Below are positions 38,311 to 46,659 of a stretch of 64,000 nucleotides of DNA, in pieces (position 1 is the stretch's first letter; each line of letters begins with the position of its first letter). This stretch comes from Tetragenococcus halophilus. GTDB taxonomy: Bacteria; Bacillota; Bacilli; Lactobacillales; Enterococcaceae. The notes below the pieces were generated by a model. The model was not told the origin of the DNA and ran no database searches. It saw only the letters and a program-made list of their open reading frames with translations. The stretch spans positions 123,915 to 187,914 of the forward strand of contig NZ_JAKEIT010000001.1 of the NCBI RefSeq assembly GCF_021474685.1, in the 5' to 3' direction. The translations under genes were made by a program, and so were the position numbers.

Positions 38311-39897
38311 ATGAAACTTAAAGAGTTATTAGCAATGGACTCATTTGAGAAATGTCAATTGTTGACAAAACGTGAGGGGGTAAAAAATAATGTGAAATCA
38401 GCTATGATTTTAGAAACGATTAGTACTCAAAATGAATTTCACAAAGAACAATTGGTTATCACAACTATTTCTGTACTCCAAAAAGCCTCAAAAAAAGAAA
38501 TCCGTCTACTTTTACAAGAAATGAAAAAACAAGCTATAAGTGCTTTTATTGTCAAATTAGACCAAAAGACCACAAACATTACTGATTATTTGGTAAGACA
38601 ATGCGACTATTTTTCTATTACTTTGATCCAAGCTCCGGAAAACGTTAGCTATGAAAAATTTTTGCTAGCAATTTACCAACCTCTTTTAAAAAATCAAGAA
38701 CGCTTACTACGTACCTATTATGAAGTTCGACAAGAGTTTACTAAAGTTGAACGTAATTTACGTTCCTTTGAACAAATTATGGAGGTCTTTTACCGTTTAA
38801 TTCAATTGCCTTGTATGCTGCAGCTTCCAGATTTAGAAATTGATCTTCGCTATGGAGAAAGTTTCGCTGAATACAGTGTGGAAAATCGTGAATTTTTGGA
38901 AACGAGTGAATTTAGCAAAAATAAGTATGAACAACTGCATTTAATCTTTTCAGGAAATGGACAAACAAAAAGAAAGACAGCTATAGAAACCCAGATTATC
39001 TCTCCAATAGTCAGCAATGGAAAATTAAGAATTTACCAGAAAGATAATGATAAAACCCTTCAGTCCGATTTAATGATTCTTGAAAATGTCATTGACTTAA
39101 TTCATGAACAAATCCAACTCGTCCACCTACTAAAAAAACAGCGCTACATACGCATGAATAATTTGGCGGATGCTATTTTACAAACGCCTCCAGAAAACTC
39201 AGATGAATTAGAAAATTTATTAGATGAAGCCGATATCAATTCATATCCTTACTTTCAAGGGGTAGCATTTGATTGCGACTCAGAAATTTCATCACAAAAA
39301 ATTAAAAACGTTACTAAAAAATTACGTGAACTAAGACCTTCTTCCATCTATTTTGATCACCATAAATGTACTGTGGTCTTATTCAACCTAAAAAATAAAG
39401 AAGATCTTATCACTAAAAAAGAACTAACCCAAGTTTTTTTCAAAGCAGAGCAAGGGTACGAACAGTTTCAGTTTGTCGCTAGCCAAATAAAACAGAAAAA
39501 TAACCTTAAGGGGCTTTTATTTGACTGCCTAGATGGTTTGCGCTTTAACAAAACTTTTTCACTTGATCCTGTGGTTTCTTTTAATGATCTAGGCGTTTTC
39601 CAAATCTACATGCGTGATAGCGGACCCAAACAAATGATGGAAGCTATACCGGAAAACTTAACCCAATTATGGACGGAAGATAATGACTTGTTTGTGACTT
39701 TGTATACATTTTTTATCAATAACCGTAATTTTAAAAAAACAGCTGAAGCACTTTTTATGCACCCAAAAACAGTACGCTATCGTTTAAGCAAAATTTCAAA
39801 ATCCTTAGAACTTGATTTAAGCGATGCCATTCAATTAGTAAATTACGAAATGGGTAGCTATTTTTTGCATATGAGAAAATATACTAAGATACTTTAA
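38311..39897 (+). CDS. PucR/CdaR-like transcriptional regulator
   Basis: A 528-residue regulator. The N-terminal 130 residues resemble the PucR ligand-binding domain (LKELLAMDSFEKCQLLT at the start, then a LLLQEMKKQAISAFIVKL segment). A long middle part follows, and the C-terminus has the HTH_30 pattern: LFVTLYTFFINNRNFKKTAEALFMHPKTVRYRLSKISK. It starts at 38311 behind AAGGAGATAG and is divergent from the sugar importer operon, which it probably controls. PucR-type proteins are best known for purine, sugar-acid and amino-acid catabolism, so the imported solute may not be a common disaccharide. Confidence 0.85.
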   Translation: MKLKELLAMDSFEKCQLLTKREGVKNNVKSAMILETISTQNEFHKEQLVITTISVLQKASKKEIRLLLQEMKKQAISAFIVKLDQKTTNITDYLVRQCDYFSITLIQAPENVSYEKFLLAIYQPLLKNQERLLRTYYEVRQEFTKVERNLRSFEQIMEVFYRLIQLPCMLQLPDLEIDLRYGESFAEYSVENREFLETSEFSKNKYEQLHLIFSGNGQTKRKTAIETQIISPIVSNGKLRIYQKDNDKTLQSDLMILENVIDLIHEQIQLVHLLKKQRYIRMNNLADAILQTPPENSDELENLLDEADINSYPYFQGVAFDCDSEISSQKIKNVTKKLRELRPSSIYFDHHKCTVVLFNLKNKEDLITKKELTQVFFKAEQGYEQFQFVASQIKQKNNLKGLLFDCLDGLRFNKTFSLDPVVSFNDLGVFQIYMRDSGPKQMMEAIPENLTQLWTEDNDLFVTLYTFFINNRNFKKTAEALFMHPKTVRYRLSKISKSLELDLSDAIQLVNYEMGSYFLHMRKYTKIL

Positions 39898-40183
39898 CCT
39901 TTCGTTTTTATAAAAGAAAAAATTAAAAACTACAATCAGTAGTGCATGAAAAAACTAGCGGAAAACACGTTTTCCAGCTAGTTTTTCACTTTTTTATTTA
40001 AGTCTTTTTAGTAGTACTTTCTAATCGTAAATGATAGAGTAAAATTATTATTCATTCCAAACTTTCATCAAAAAATTTGTTGTTCTAATTGAAGCTTTAA
40101 GCTTTACTATCAGCGACAAATAAATCGAATGAAGAAACAATTTAACTTGCTTTTTATCATTTTCAATTAAAGGAGAGACTGCT
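39898..40183. other. Intergenic region with terminator and promoter of the isochorismatase-like gene
   Basis: Apart from the terminator at 39946-39990, this AT-rich stretch shows no defined promoter boxes or RNA structure. Confidence 0.4.
39946..39990 (+). terminator. Terminator of the PucR-like regulator
   Basis: A long stem AAAAACTAGC...GCTAGTTTTT, reinforced by GGAAAAC/GTTTTCC inside it, followed by T residues. Confidence 0.85.
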
Positions 40184-40687
40184 TTGTTAGTTATTATCGA
40201 CATGCAAAATCATCTTCTGCAACCAGATAGCAAATATTACATGCCAGAAGCAAAAAAGTTAGTAAAACGCATAGCTAAACGTTTATCTCAGGCAAGACAA
40301 AAGGGAGAGTATGTTCTTCATACGCAGGATATCCCTATCCAGTATAAAAACAAAGCAGATGATTATCCTGATTTACAATTAATCCAAGAGCTCAAACCAT
40401 TAGCTAATGAGCACTTGATTAAAAAAAATTATTTTAGTATTCCTCCTGAAGAATTATTAGCAATCAAACAATATTTATTTAAAAGTAAAAAAGAACATAA
40501 GAATATTGAAATCACCGGAGTCGAAACGGACTTATGCGTATTAGCTAATACGATTGAAATTCAAAGCGCTTTTCCCGAAGCCGATTTTTTTATCGATCCA
40601 TCCTTAGTCTCAAGTCGAAAGAGACATCAGGAAACTCTCAAAATATTGCAAGAATTTAATATTCATATAAAGAACTTTGAATTTTAA
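40184..40687 (+). CDS. Isochorismatase-family cysteine hydrolase
   Basis: A 167-residue cysteine hydrolase of the isochorismatase/nicotinamidase fold. The start is TTG 40184 with AAAGGAGAG at suitable spacing. The catalytic set is visible: Asp in VIIDMQN, Lys in IKKNYFS, and Cys in GVETDLCVLA near residue 125. The substrate (an amide or carbamoyl compound) is not evident. The gene stands alone with a bidirectional terminator after it. Confidence 0.85.
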   Translation: MLVIIDMQNHLLQPDSKYYMPEAKKLVKRIAKRLSQARQKGEYVLHTQDIPIQYKNKADDYPDLQLIQELKPLANEHLIKKNYFSIPPEELLAIKQYLFKSKKEHKNIEITGVETDLCVLANTIEIQSAFPEADFFIDPSLVSSRKRHQETLKILQEFNIHIKNFEF

Positions 40688-40692
40688 TTTAA

Positions 40693-40737
40693 AGAAAAAA
40701 TCTCCGCAAATAGTAAAACTATCTGCGGAGATTTTTT
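40693..40737. terminator. Bidirectional terminator
   Basis: A long stem AAAAAATCTCCGCA...TGCGGAGATTTTTT between the converging hydrolase and hydratase genes; its edge includes the hydratase stop codon. Confidence 0.85.
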
Positions 40738-41482
40738 AATCTGTTACTTCTAAATTCACACTACCTACATTTTCAAATTCAGCTTGATAGTGCCCTTGTT
40801 GTATCGGTTCTGGTAAAACAAAAGTACCTGAAGAAACAAATTGTCCTGCTTTTAATTCTTTTCCGTGTTTTTTTAATTCTTTAGCCAACCACAAAATAGC
40901 TTTAGCTGGATGTCCTAAAACTTCTGTTGAAGGTCCCTCTTTTACAAATTTATCATCTAAAGTCAATGTTGCTTTAATAGCGGCAACATCTGAGTAAGCC
41001 AATTTTTGCGGTTCACCTATAACAATTGCACCATTTACTGCACCATCGGCGACGACTTCATATAAAGACGCTTTAGGAAACCAGTCTTCATAACGTCCAT
41101 CCGGAACTTCAATGCCAGGAGCTACGCGACATTTTTCAAAAATTTGTTCCGCAGTGTCATCAGAAGAAATGGGTTCATCCACTAAAAAGACAAGTTCTAG
41201 TTCTAATAATGGGCTATTATATTCCCTTAAAGAAACAGTATTTTTCACTGTGACATCTGTCATACCACCGTATAAAGGAGAATCACTAGCAAAAAGTTCT
41301 TGTGTTTCTTGACTTGTTAAGCTGATCTTATAACCAGCTAGCTTTTCACCTGCTTCTTCTTTAAGTTGCAACACCTCATCTTGAATCTGATAAGCTTCTG
41401 TTTTGTCATCAAGGCCTAATTCACCTAACTTTAAAGGTGTATTTGTTCGATAAGCTTGATAAAGTTTTTCCACAGTTGTCAT
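40736..41482 (-). CDS. 2-keto-4-pentenoate hydratase / FAH-family protein
   Basis: A 248-residue protein of the fumarylacetoacetase-like MhpD group, which hydrates 2-oxo-pent-4-enoate or decarboxylates 2-oxo acids with a divalent metal. Visible are GYKISLTSQETQELF, an acidic metal-binding cluster in LELELVFLVDEPI and GIEVPDGRYEDW, and GHPAKAILWLAKEL. It lies 17 bases after hicD and is probably co-transcribed. No aromatic meta-cleavage genes are nearby, so the real substrate is likely another 2-oxo or 2-hydroxy acid. Confidence 0.82.
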   Translation of the reverse strand: MTTVEKLYQAYRTNTPLKLGELGLDDKTEAYQIQDEVLQLKEEAGEKLAGYKISLTSQETQELFASDSPLYGGMTDVTVKNTVSLREYNSPLLELELVFLVDEPISSDDTAEQIFEKCRVAPGIEVPDGRYEDWFPKASLYEVVADGAVNGAIVIGEPQKLAYSDVAAIKATLTLDDKFVKEGPSTEVLGHPAKAILWLAKELKKHGKELKAGQFVSSGTFVLPEPIQQGHYQAEFENVGSVNLEVTD

Positions 41483-41499
41483 AATTCCCCTCCCAAATA

Positions 41500-42441
41500 T
41501 TAGTTATCTTGTAAATTTTTCATTGTGTCGTCAAATCTTGTTTTAATATACTGAGCTGAAAGTCTCAATTTTTCAAGCTCTTCATCTGTTAAATTAAGTT
41601 GTAGTGTTTCAACGACGCCCGTTTTTCCTATCACAGCTGGGTAGGAAAGATAGGTATTATATTCATTACGAAAGTTTGAAACTGGCAGTTCTGCTCTAGC
41701 ATCACTCATTACAATATCAGCCAGTCGTACAGCTGCTGTTGCAATACCATAGCTCGTATAGTTTTTCCCATGCAATACAGTAAAACCACCAGCCCGGGCA
41801 ATTTCATCCAATTGCGTAAAATCAACGGGCCGTTCTTGCGCGACTTCTACAATCGGTTTTCCCAAAACATTAACTGTCGACCAAGCAGTAAACTGTGAAT
41901 TTCCATGTTCGCCTAAGTTATATCCAGCAACAGAACGTGGATCGATCTTAAATACCTTCCCTACTGCGCGTTTCATTCGAGCTGAATCCAATAGCGTCCC
42001 TGTACCGATTACTTGGTTTTGGGGTAAGCCTGTCATCGTTTGATAAATTGCTGTAATAACATCACAGGGATTTGTAATATCAATCAATACACCATTAAAG
42101 CCTGAGTCTTTAATTTTTAATGCGACTTTAGCTGCTTGTTGGCTAGTAAAGGGGAGTTCCACAAAGCGATCGTTTGTCGTATTATTTTCCAATAATTTGA
42201 TATTTCCTATAGCTGAAATGACAACATCTGCATCCTTTAATGCAGAATAATCATTGACAATTAACTTGGTATGAAAAGTTGCGTTTGCCATAGCGTCTTC
42301 AAAATCCAAAGCATCGGCATTGACCTTGGCTTCATTGGTATCAATCAAAACCATTTCGTCAGTTAAACCTTTGGCAATAATATCATGGGCAACAGTAGAT
42401 CCAACATGTCCCATACCAATAACGCCTATTTTTCGAGTCAT
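41500..42441 (-). CDS. hicD: L-2-hydroxyisocaproate dehydrogenase
   Basis: A 313-residue member of the lactate/malate dehydrogenase family that reduces branched 2-oxo acids such as 2-oxoisocaproate with NADH. The nucleotide motif is GVIGMGHVGSTVAHD, followed by NAD-binding VISAIGN, DITNPCD and the active-site GEHGNSQF. The region DRFVELPFTSQQ in place of the usual LDH loop favours HicDH over lactate dehydrogenase. I place the start at ATG 42441 seven bases after AAGGAG. It stands downstream of ilvE, whose product makes the 2-oxo acids. Confidence 0.88.
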   Translation of the reverse strand: MTRKIGVIGMGHVGSTVAHDIIAKGLTDEMVLIDTNEAKVNADALDFEDAMANATFHTKLIVNDYSALKDADVVISAIGNIKLLENNTTNDRFVELPFTSQQAAKVALKIKDSGFNGVLIDITNPCDVITAIYQTMTGLPQNQVIGTGTLLDSARMKRAVGKVFKIDPRSVAGYNLGEHGNSQFTAWSTVNVLGKPIVEVAQERPVDFTQLDEIARAGGFTVLHGKNYTSYGIATAAVRLADIVMSDARAELPVSNFRNEYNTYLSYPAVIGKTGVVETLQLNLTDEELEKLRLSAQYIKTRFDDTMKNLQDN

Positions 42442-42494
42442 TTGTTCACTCCTTATCATTAACAATTTCTAAACTTTGACTTTATACTTTTTAA

Positions 42495-42540
42495 TAAAAA
42501 GAAAACCAATCTTATAAAGCACTATTGGTTTTCTTTTCCT
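42495..42540 (-). terminator. Terminator of ilvE
   Basis: An 11-bp stem AGAAAACCAAT/ATTGGTTTTCT (42500-42510 with 42523-42533) and T-rich tail on the minus strand separate ilvE from hicD. Confidence 0.8.
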
Positions 42541-42551
42541 ATCAATTTTAT

Positions 42552-43580
42552 TTAGACTTCAACTTTTTGAACCCAACCTTCAGGCGCTGGACGTTCTCCC
42601 AACTGAATTCCTACAAGTTCATCATACAATGCTTGTGTTTTTGGCCCTACTTCTGTTTCATTATTAAAGATATATTTTTTCCCGTGGTATGTTAAAGACC
42701 CAACAGGAGAAATAACAGCAGCAGTTCCCATAGAACCTGCTTCAACAAATTGATCAAGATCTTCCACTGCTATAGTCGTTTCTTGAGGATTCAACCCTTG
42801 TCTTTTTGCAATTTCAAATAATGATTGCTTCGTAATTGATGGCAAAATCGAATCTGATTTGGGTGTTAAAAATTGACCATCTTTAGTAATACCATAAAAA
42901 TTAGCGCCCCCAAATTCGTCAATATATTTATGCTCTCTAGGGTCTAAATATAAGCAATCCGCATAGCCTTCTTTTTTAGCCAGCATTGCTGGATATAAAC
43001 TACCCGCATAGTTACCCGAAGTTTTCACTTGCCCAGTACCCGCAAAAGCAGCACGGTCAAAGTCGCTAATCAGATAAGGCATAGGTGTCAGCCCTTGAAC
43101 GTAAGCACCCACTGGCGTTGCATAAATGCGAAATTGAAATTCTGTTGAAGGAGCTACACCTACAATTGGTTCGGTTCCGATCATAAACGGACGGAGATAC
43201 AAGGAACCTCCAGTACCGTATGGTGGCACAAATTCTTCGTTGGCACGTACCACTTCTTTGACGGCTTCCACAAATTTATCAGCAGGGTAAGCTTCCATTG
43301 CCATTCTTTTTGCTGAATTTTCAAATCTCTTTGCGTTCATTTCAGGACGAAAAAGGTTGATGCTTCCATCTTTTTGTCGATAAGCTTTCAAACCTTCAAA
43401 AATTTCTTGTCCATAATGTAAAACTTCTGCCGCTTCAGAAACATGCATTGTAGCATCCGTTATCAACTCACCTTCTTGCCACTTACCCTCTTTAAATTCT
43501 GCTTTAAATCTATAAGGCAAGTCTCGATAATGAAAGCCCAAATTATTCCAATCCAAATCTTCTACTCTTTGTTTTGCCAT
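42552..43580 (-). CDS. ilvE: Branched-chain amino acid aminotransferase
   Basis: A 342-residue fold-IV PLP transaminase exchanging the amino group between Leu, Ile or Val and 2-oxoglutarate. Seen are the HYGQEIFEGLKAYR motif, RPFMIGTEP, the PLP lysine region with VKTSGNYAGSL, and the near-terminal EAGSMGTAAVISPVG. The start is ATG 43580 behind GAGGAGG; the longer frame reads into the T-box terminator. Expression is set by a T-box leader. With HicD it would form a leucine-to-hydroxyisocaproate route. Confidence 0.95.
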   Translation of the reverse strand: MAKQRVEDLDWNNLGFHYRDLPYRFKAEFKEGKWQEGELITDATMHVSEAAEVLHYGQEIFEGLKAYRQKDGSINLFRPEMNAKRFENSAKRMAMEAYPADKFVEAVKEVVRANEEFVPPYGTGGSLYLRPFMIGTEPIVGVAPSTEFQFRIYATPVGAYVQGLTPMPYLISDFDRAAFAGTGQVKTSGNYAGSLYPAMLAKKEGYADCLYLDPREHKYIDEFGGANFYGITKDGQFLTPKSDSILPSITKQSLFEIAKRQGLNPQETTIAVEDLDQFVEAGSMGTAAVISPVGSLTYHGKKYIFNNETEVGPKTQALYDELVGIQLGERPAPEGWVQKVEV

Positions 43581-43599
43581 ATGAAAATCCTCCTCAACT

Positions 43600-43890
43600 A
43601 AAATAAAAACTTTACAACAACAAAATACGCCCCACAAAGCCTATGCTTTATAGGGCGTTTCCACGGTACCACCTATTTTTGCTTTGAAAGTTCTTCAAAA
43701 CCTCCACGTACAGTTAAAACTTGCTTAAACGATACGCGTCCCTTTTTAATGGTAGGCAACCAGCAAAAATTCCCATTTTCACCACTCTGAGCTGATATAT
43801 TTGAAGACGACGCTGATTTTTTCCAGCCATCAAAATCTCTCTGTAAACGTCTCATGTCTCAAAAAGTTCTCATCTTTGTGTTTCTTGTTG
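43600..43890 (-). ncRNA. T-box riboswitch leader of ilvE
   Basis: The minus strand shows the T-box AGGTGGTACCGTGG at about 43673-43660, followed by a terminator stem (ACGCCC...GGGGCGT, 43624-43660). Upstream are Stem I features: AGAGAG and a GATGGCTGG...ATCAGC distal loop at about 43840-43810. A charged or uncharged tRNA would select termination or read-through. I could not fix the specifier codon; an Ile, Leu or Val codon is expected from the gene it controls, and an ATC lies near 43795. Confidence 0.9.
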
Positions 43891-43904
43891 TTTATTTACT
43901 GAAT

Positions 43905-43933
43905 AATCTAACTCTTCTGACAAAATAAGTCAA
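43905..43933 (-). promoter_or_regulatory. Promoter of the T-box/ilvE unit
   Basis: TTGACT (43933-43928) and TAGATT (43910-43905) with a 17-base spacer, placed just upstream of the T-box. Confidence 0.75.
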
Positions 43934-44023
43934 GCATTTTTCTAAAAGTTTTTAAAATTAAGATAATTTACTATCTATTGTCTTTTAATATAAAATTTGA
44001 TTCCTTTAACCCAGAAGTAAAAT

Positions 44024-44758
44024 TTAAATTTGTAAAGCTTGTTGGCATCGCTGATAAAAATCTTCTCCATAATCGTAAATGATCTGTTGTCGCCAATCTA
44101 AAAGTTTTTGCTCTTTTTCTAACATGGGTTGAATCCATTGATTTGTCGGTAAAAGTTTCAGTAAATGATGTCGGGAAAACTGCGAAAATAATAAATTTCT
44201 TCCATATAATTTAGCCAGCTGTTCTTGAAAACAAGGGATTGTAAAGGGCAAAAGTAATGCATTTACATTATTTCGATTCGTTAAAAATAACTCAGCTTGC
44301 ATGAAATCTTTTTGTAAATCCAAAGGTCGTTTTTTAAAAGCAGTAAAAATTTCTTCTGGTAAACGAACCGCCCATACTAAGCCATTTTTTTGACAGCTGT
44401 CTAATAATTCTAAGACCGCTAGTTCGCTGTTTGTCATTTGATAGCAATTTTTCGCGTTCATATCATAGGACAAAACCTTTGAGATGGTCGTAGGCAGGCG
44501 GATCAAATCAGCGGGAGAACCAATATCCACTGATACTTGCTGTGCATTTTTCAACCATAGCGGATGGTCAGCAACACGTAATGTCATCCATAAATTTCCA
44601 GCTTCTTCTGTATTTTGACGTAATAAACTATAAACACTCATATCAGTTTTTGAAATATTGTAAGCAAACAATGAGACCGCGTGTGGTAAGTGCAGTCTTA
44701 TTGTTTCAACAATTTGCTTTTGTCCGACTTTGCGAATTTGTTCTTGATCTAACCGCAT
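44024..44758 (-). CDS. Unknown protein downstream of an ABC exporter
   Basis: A 244-residue soluble protein without signal peptide or membrane helix. It has an amphipathic, Leu-rich composition with segments such as LWMTLRVADHPLWLKNAQQV and DWRQQIIYDYGEDFYQRCQQAL. I recognise no family or catalytic motif. It starts at 44758 behind AAAGGA and follows the exporter gene by 38 bases, so it may be in the same operon. A regulatory or accessory role for the exporter is a guess from position. Confidence 0.65.
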   Translation of the reverse strand: MRLDQEQIRKVGQKQIVETIRLHLPHAVSLFAYNISKTDMSVYSLLRQNTEEAGNLWMTLRVADHPLWLKNAQQVSVDIGSPADLIRLPTTISKVLSYDMNAKNCYQMTNSELAVLELLDSCQKNGLVWAVRLPEEIFTAFKKRPLDLQKDFMQAELFLTNRNNVNALLLPFTIPCFQEQLAKLYGRNLLFSQFSRHHLLKLLPTNQWIQPMLEKEQKLLDWRQQIIYDYGEDFYQRCQQALQI

Positions 44759-44796
44759 TTAAAAACTATCCTTTCCTCTAGGCCTTCATTCCTATA

Positions 44797-46659
44797 TTAG
44801 GACAATTCCAGCTTACCTGTATACAATTGATAATATGTTTTCTTATTTTGAATAAGTTGCTCATGAGTGCCTCGTTCTATAATCTGTCCATGATCTAAAA
44901 CAACAATGACATCAGAGTTTTGAATAGTTGATAAACGATGGGCGATCACAAAGACTGTCCTTCCTTTCATCAGTGAATCCATACCATTTTGTACAAGTTT
45001 TTCAGTTAAAGTGTCAATACTAGAAGTTGCTTCATCTAAGATCAATACCGGATTATTGGCTAAAGCAGCACGAGCAATGGATAATAATTGTTGTTGGCCT
45101 TGCGATAAATTGGATTCTTGTCCACTAATAAGCGTTTCATATCCATCCGATAATCCTTCGATAAAATGATGCGCATTCGCAAGTTTTGCTGCCTCTTCTA
45201 CCTGCTCATCTGTGGCTTCCAAATTACCATAACGTATATTTTCTCTCACTGTTGCGCTAAATAAATTCGTATCTTGTAAAACAATCCCAAGTGAACGCCT
45301 TAAATCTGCCTTTTTTATTTTTTTAATATCAATACCATCGTAAAAAATGCTTCCTCGATCAATATCGTAAAAGCGATTGAGCAAATTTGTGATCGTTGTT
45401 TTTCCAGCACCAGTAGCACCCACTAAAGCGACCTTTTGACCAGAATGCGCATAAAGAGAAATATCATGAAGAATCGTTTGGTTTTCTTTATAACCAAAAG
45501 TTACATGGGCAAAATCAATATTTCCTTTAACTTCAGTATATTGAGCACTACCATCAGATCGTACTTGTTTCCATGCCCAACGATCGGTCCGAGAACTACT
45601 TTCTTCCAATTGTTTTCCTTGTTTGTAAACATTAACCAAGGTAACTTTTCCTAAATCTTCTTCTGGAGCTGTATCGATCAATTCAAAAATACGAGCGGCT
45701 CCTGCTAAAGCCATCACGATGAAATTTACCTGTTGAGAAATTTGATTAAGCGGACCACTGAAACTTCTGCTCAATTGTAAAAAAGCAATTAAAGTACCAA
45801 TAGATAAAGTAATTAGTCCATTGATCGATAACAGTCCACCAATCAATGCAATTAAAACATATTGCAAATTTCCTAAATTAATCATGATAGGTAGCAAAAT
45901 ATTGGCTAGTTGATTAGCTTTGGAGGCATCTTCAAATAAGCGATTATTTTTTCTGACAAAACCTTGTTTTGATTCTTCTTCATGAGTAAATACTTTGACA
46001 ACCTTTTGTCCAAATGTCATCTCCTCAATATAACCATCTACTTCACCTAATGAACGCTGTTGATAAACAAAATAACGTGAACTTAAGCCAGCGATTTTTT
46101 TGACCACCAGATAAATCAAAACAACGGTAAATAAAACGACAAAGGTCAATGGTATATTTAAAGTTAACATCGCAATCAAAACGCCTAACATTTGTGTTGC
46201 CGCTTGAAAAACCTGTGGTATACTCTGAGAGATCATCTGACGTAGCGTATCAATATCATTCGTGTAGTGACTCATAATATCTCCTGAAGGCGTTTCATCA
46301 AAAAAACGTATCGGTAAACTTTGCATCTTAGCAAACATATCATCACGAATATTTTTTTGTGTCCCTTGACTGACTGTGACCATTAAACGATTAAACAATA
46401 AGGAGGCAATTACACCTATCAGATAAATAGAAGCCATCACTAAAATGATTTTTAAAAGCCCAGTATAAACTGGATTGCTCTGTGACAAAAGTGGCGTAAT
46501 ATAATCGTCCACCACTCGTTGAATAAATAAAGACCCCAATGTATTAGCTCCTGTACTCAAAAGCACAAAAAGAATAACTAGCATTAGAATTAGTTTATAA
46601 TCACGCCAAATATAAGTAAGGATACGTAGCAAAGGTGCTAATGTTTTGTTATTTTGCAT
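44797..46659 (-). CDS. ABC exporter half-transporter, catalytic-site subunit
   Basis: A 620-residue half-transporter. Six membrane helices are followed by an unusual stretch of about 40 residues (LVNVYKQGKQLEESSSRTDRW) before the ATPase domain. Walker A is GATGAGKTT, the signature is altered to LSQGQQQ, and Walker B LILDEATSS keeps the catalytic Glu. It overlaps the upstream partner gene by 11 bases. The pair forms a heterodimeric exporter of the LmrCD/EfrCD type. Substrate unknown, multidrug export possible. Confidence 0.9.
   Translation of the reverse strand: MQNNKTLAPLLRILTYIWRDYKLILMLVILFVLLSTGANTLGSLFIQRVVDDYITPLLSQSNPVYTGLLKIILVMASIYLIGVIASLLFNRLMVTVSQGTQKNIRDDMFAKMQSLPIRFFDETPSGDIMSHYTNDIDTLRQMISQSIPQVFQAATQMLGVLIAMLTLNIPLTFVVLFTVVLIYLVVKKIAGLSSRYFVYQQRSLGEVDGYIEEMTFGQKVVKVFTHEEESKQGFVRKNNRLFEDASKANQLANILLPIMINLGNLQYVLIALIGGLLSINGLITLSIGTLIAFLQLSRSFSGPLNQISQQVNFIVMALAGAARIFELIDTAPEEDLGKVTLVNVYKQGKQLEESSSRTDRWAWKQVRSDGSAQYTEVKGNIDFAHVTFGYKENQTILHDISLYAHSGQKVALVGATGAGKTTITNLLNRFYDIDRGSIFYDGIDIKKIKKADLRRSLGIVLQDTNLFSATVRENIRYGNLEATDEQVEEAAKLANAHHFIEGLSDGYETLISGQESNLSQGQQQLLSIARAALANNPVLILDEATSSIDTLTEKLVQNGMDSLMKGRTVFVIAHRLSTIQNSDVIVVLDHGQIIERGTHEQLIQNKKTYYQLYTGKLELS

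Noticed and set aside
41500..42441. L-lactate dehydrogenase
   Set aside because: The substrate loop and overall pattern fit L-2-hydroxyisocaproate dehydrogenase better, and ilvE lies next to it.
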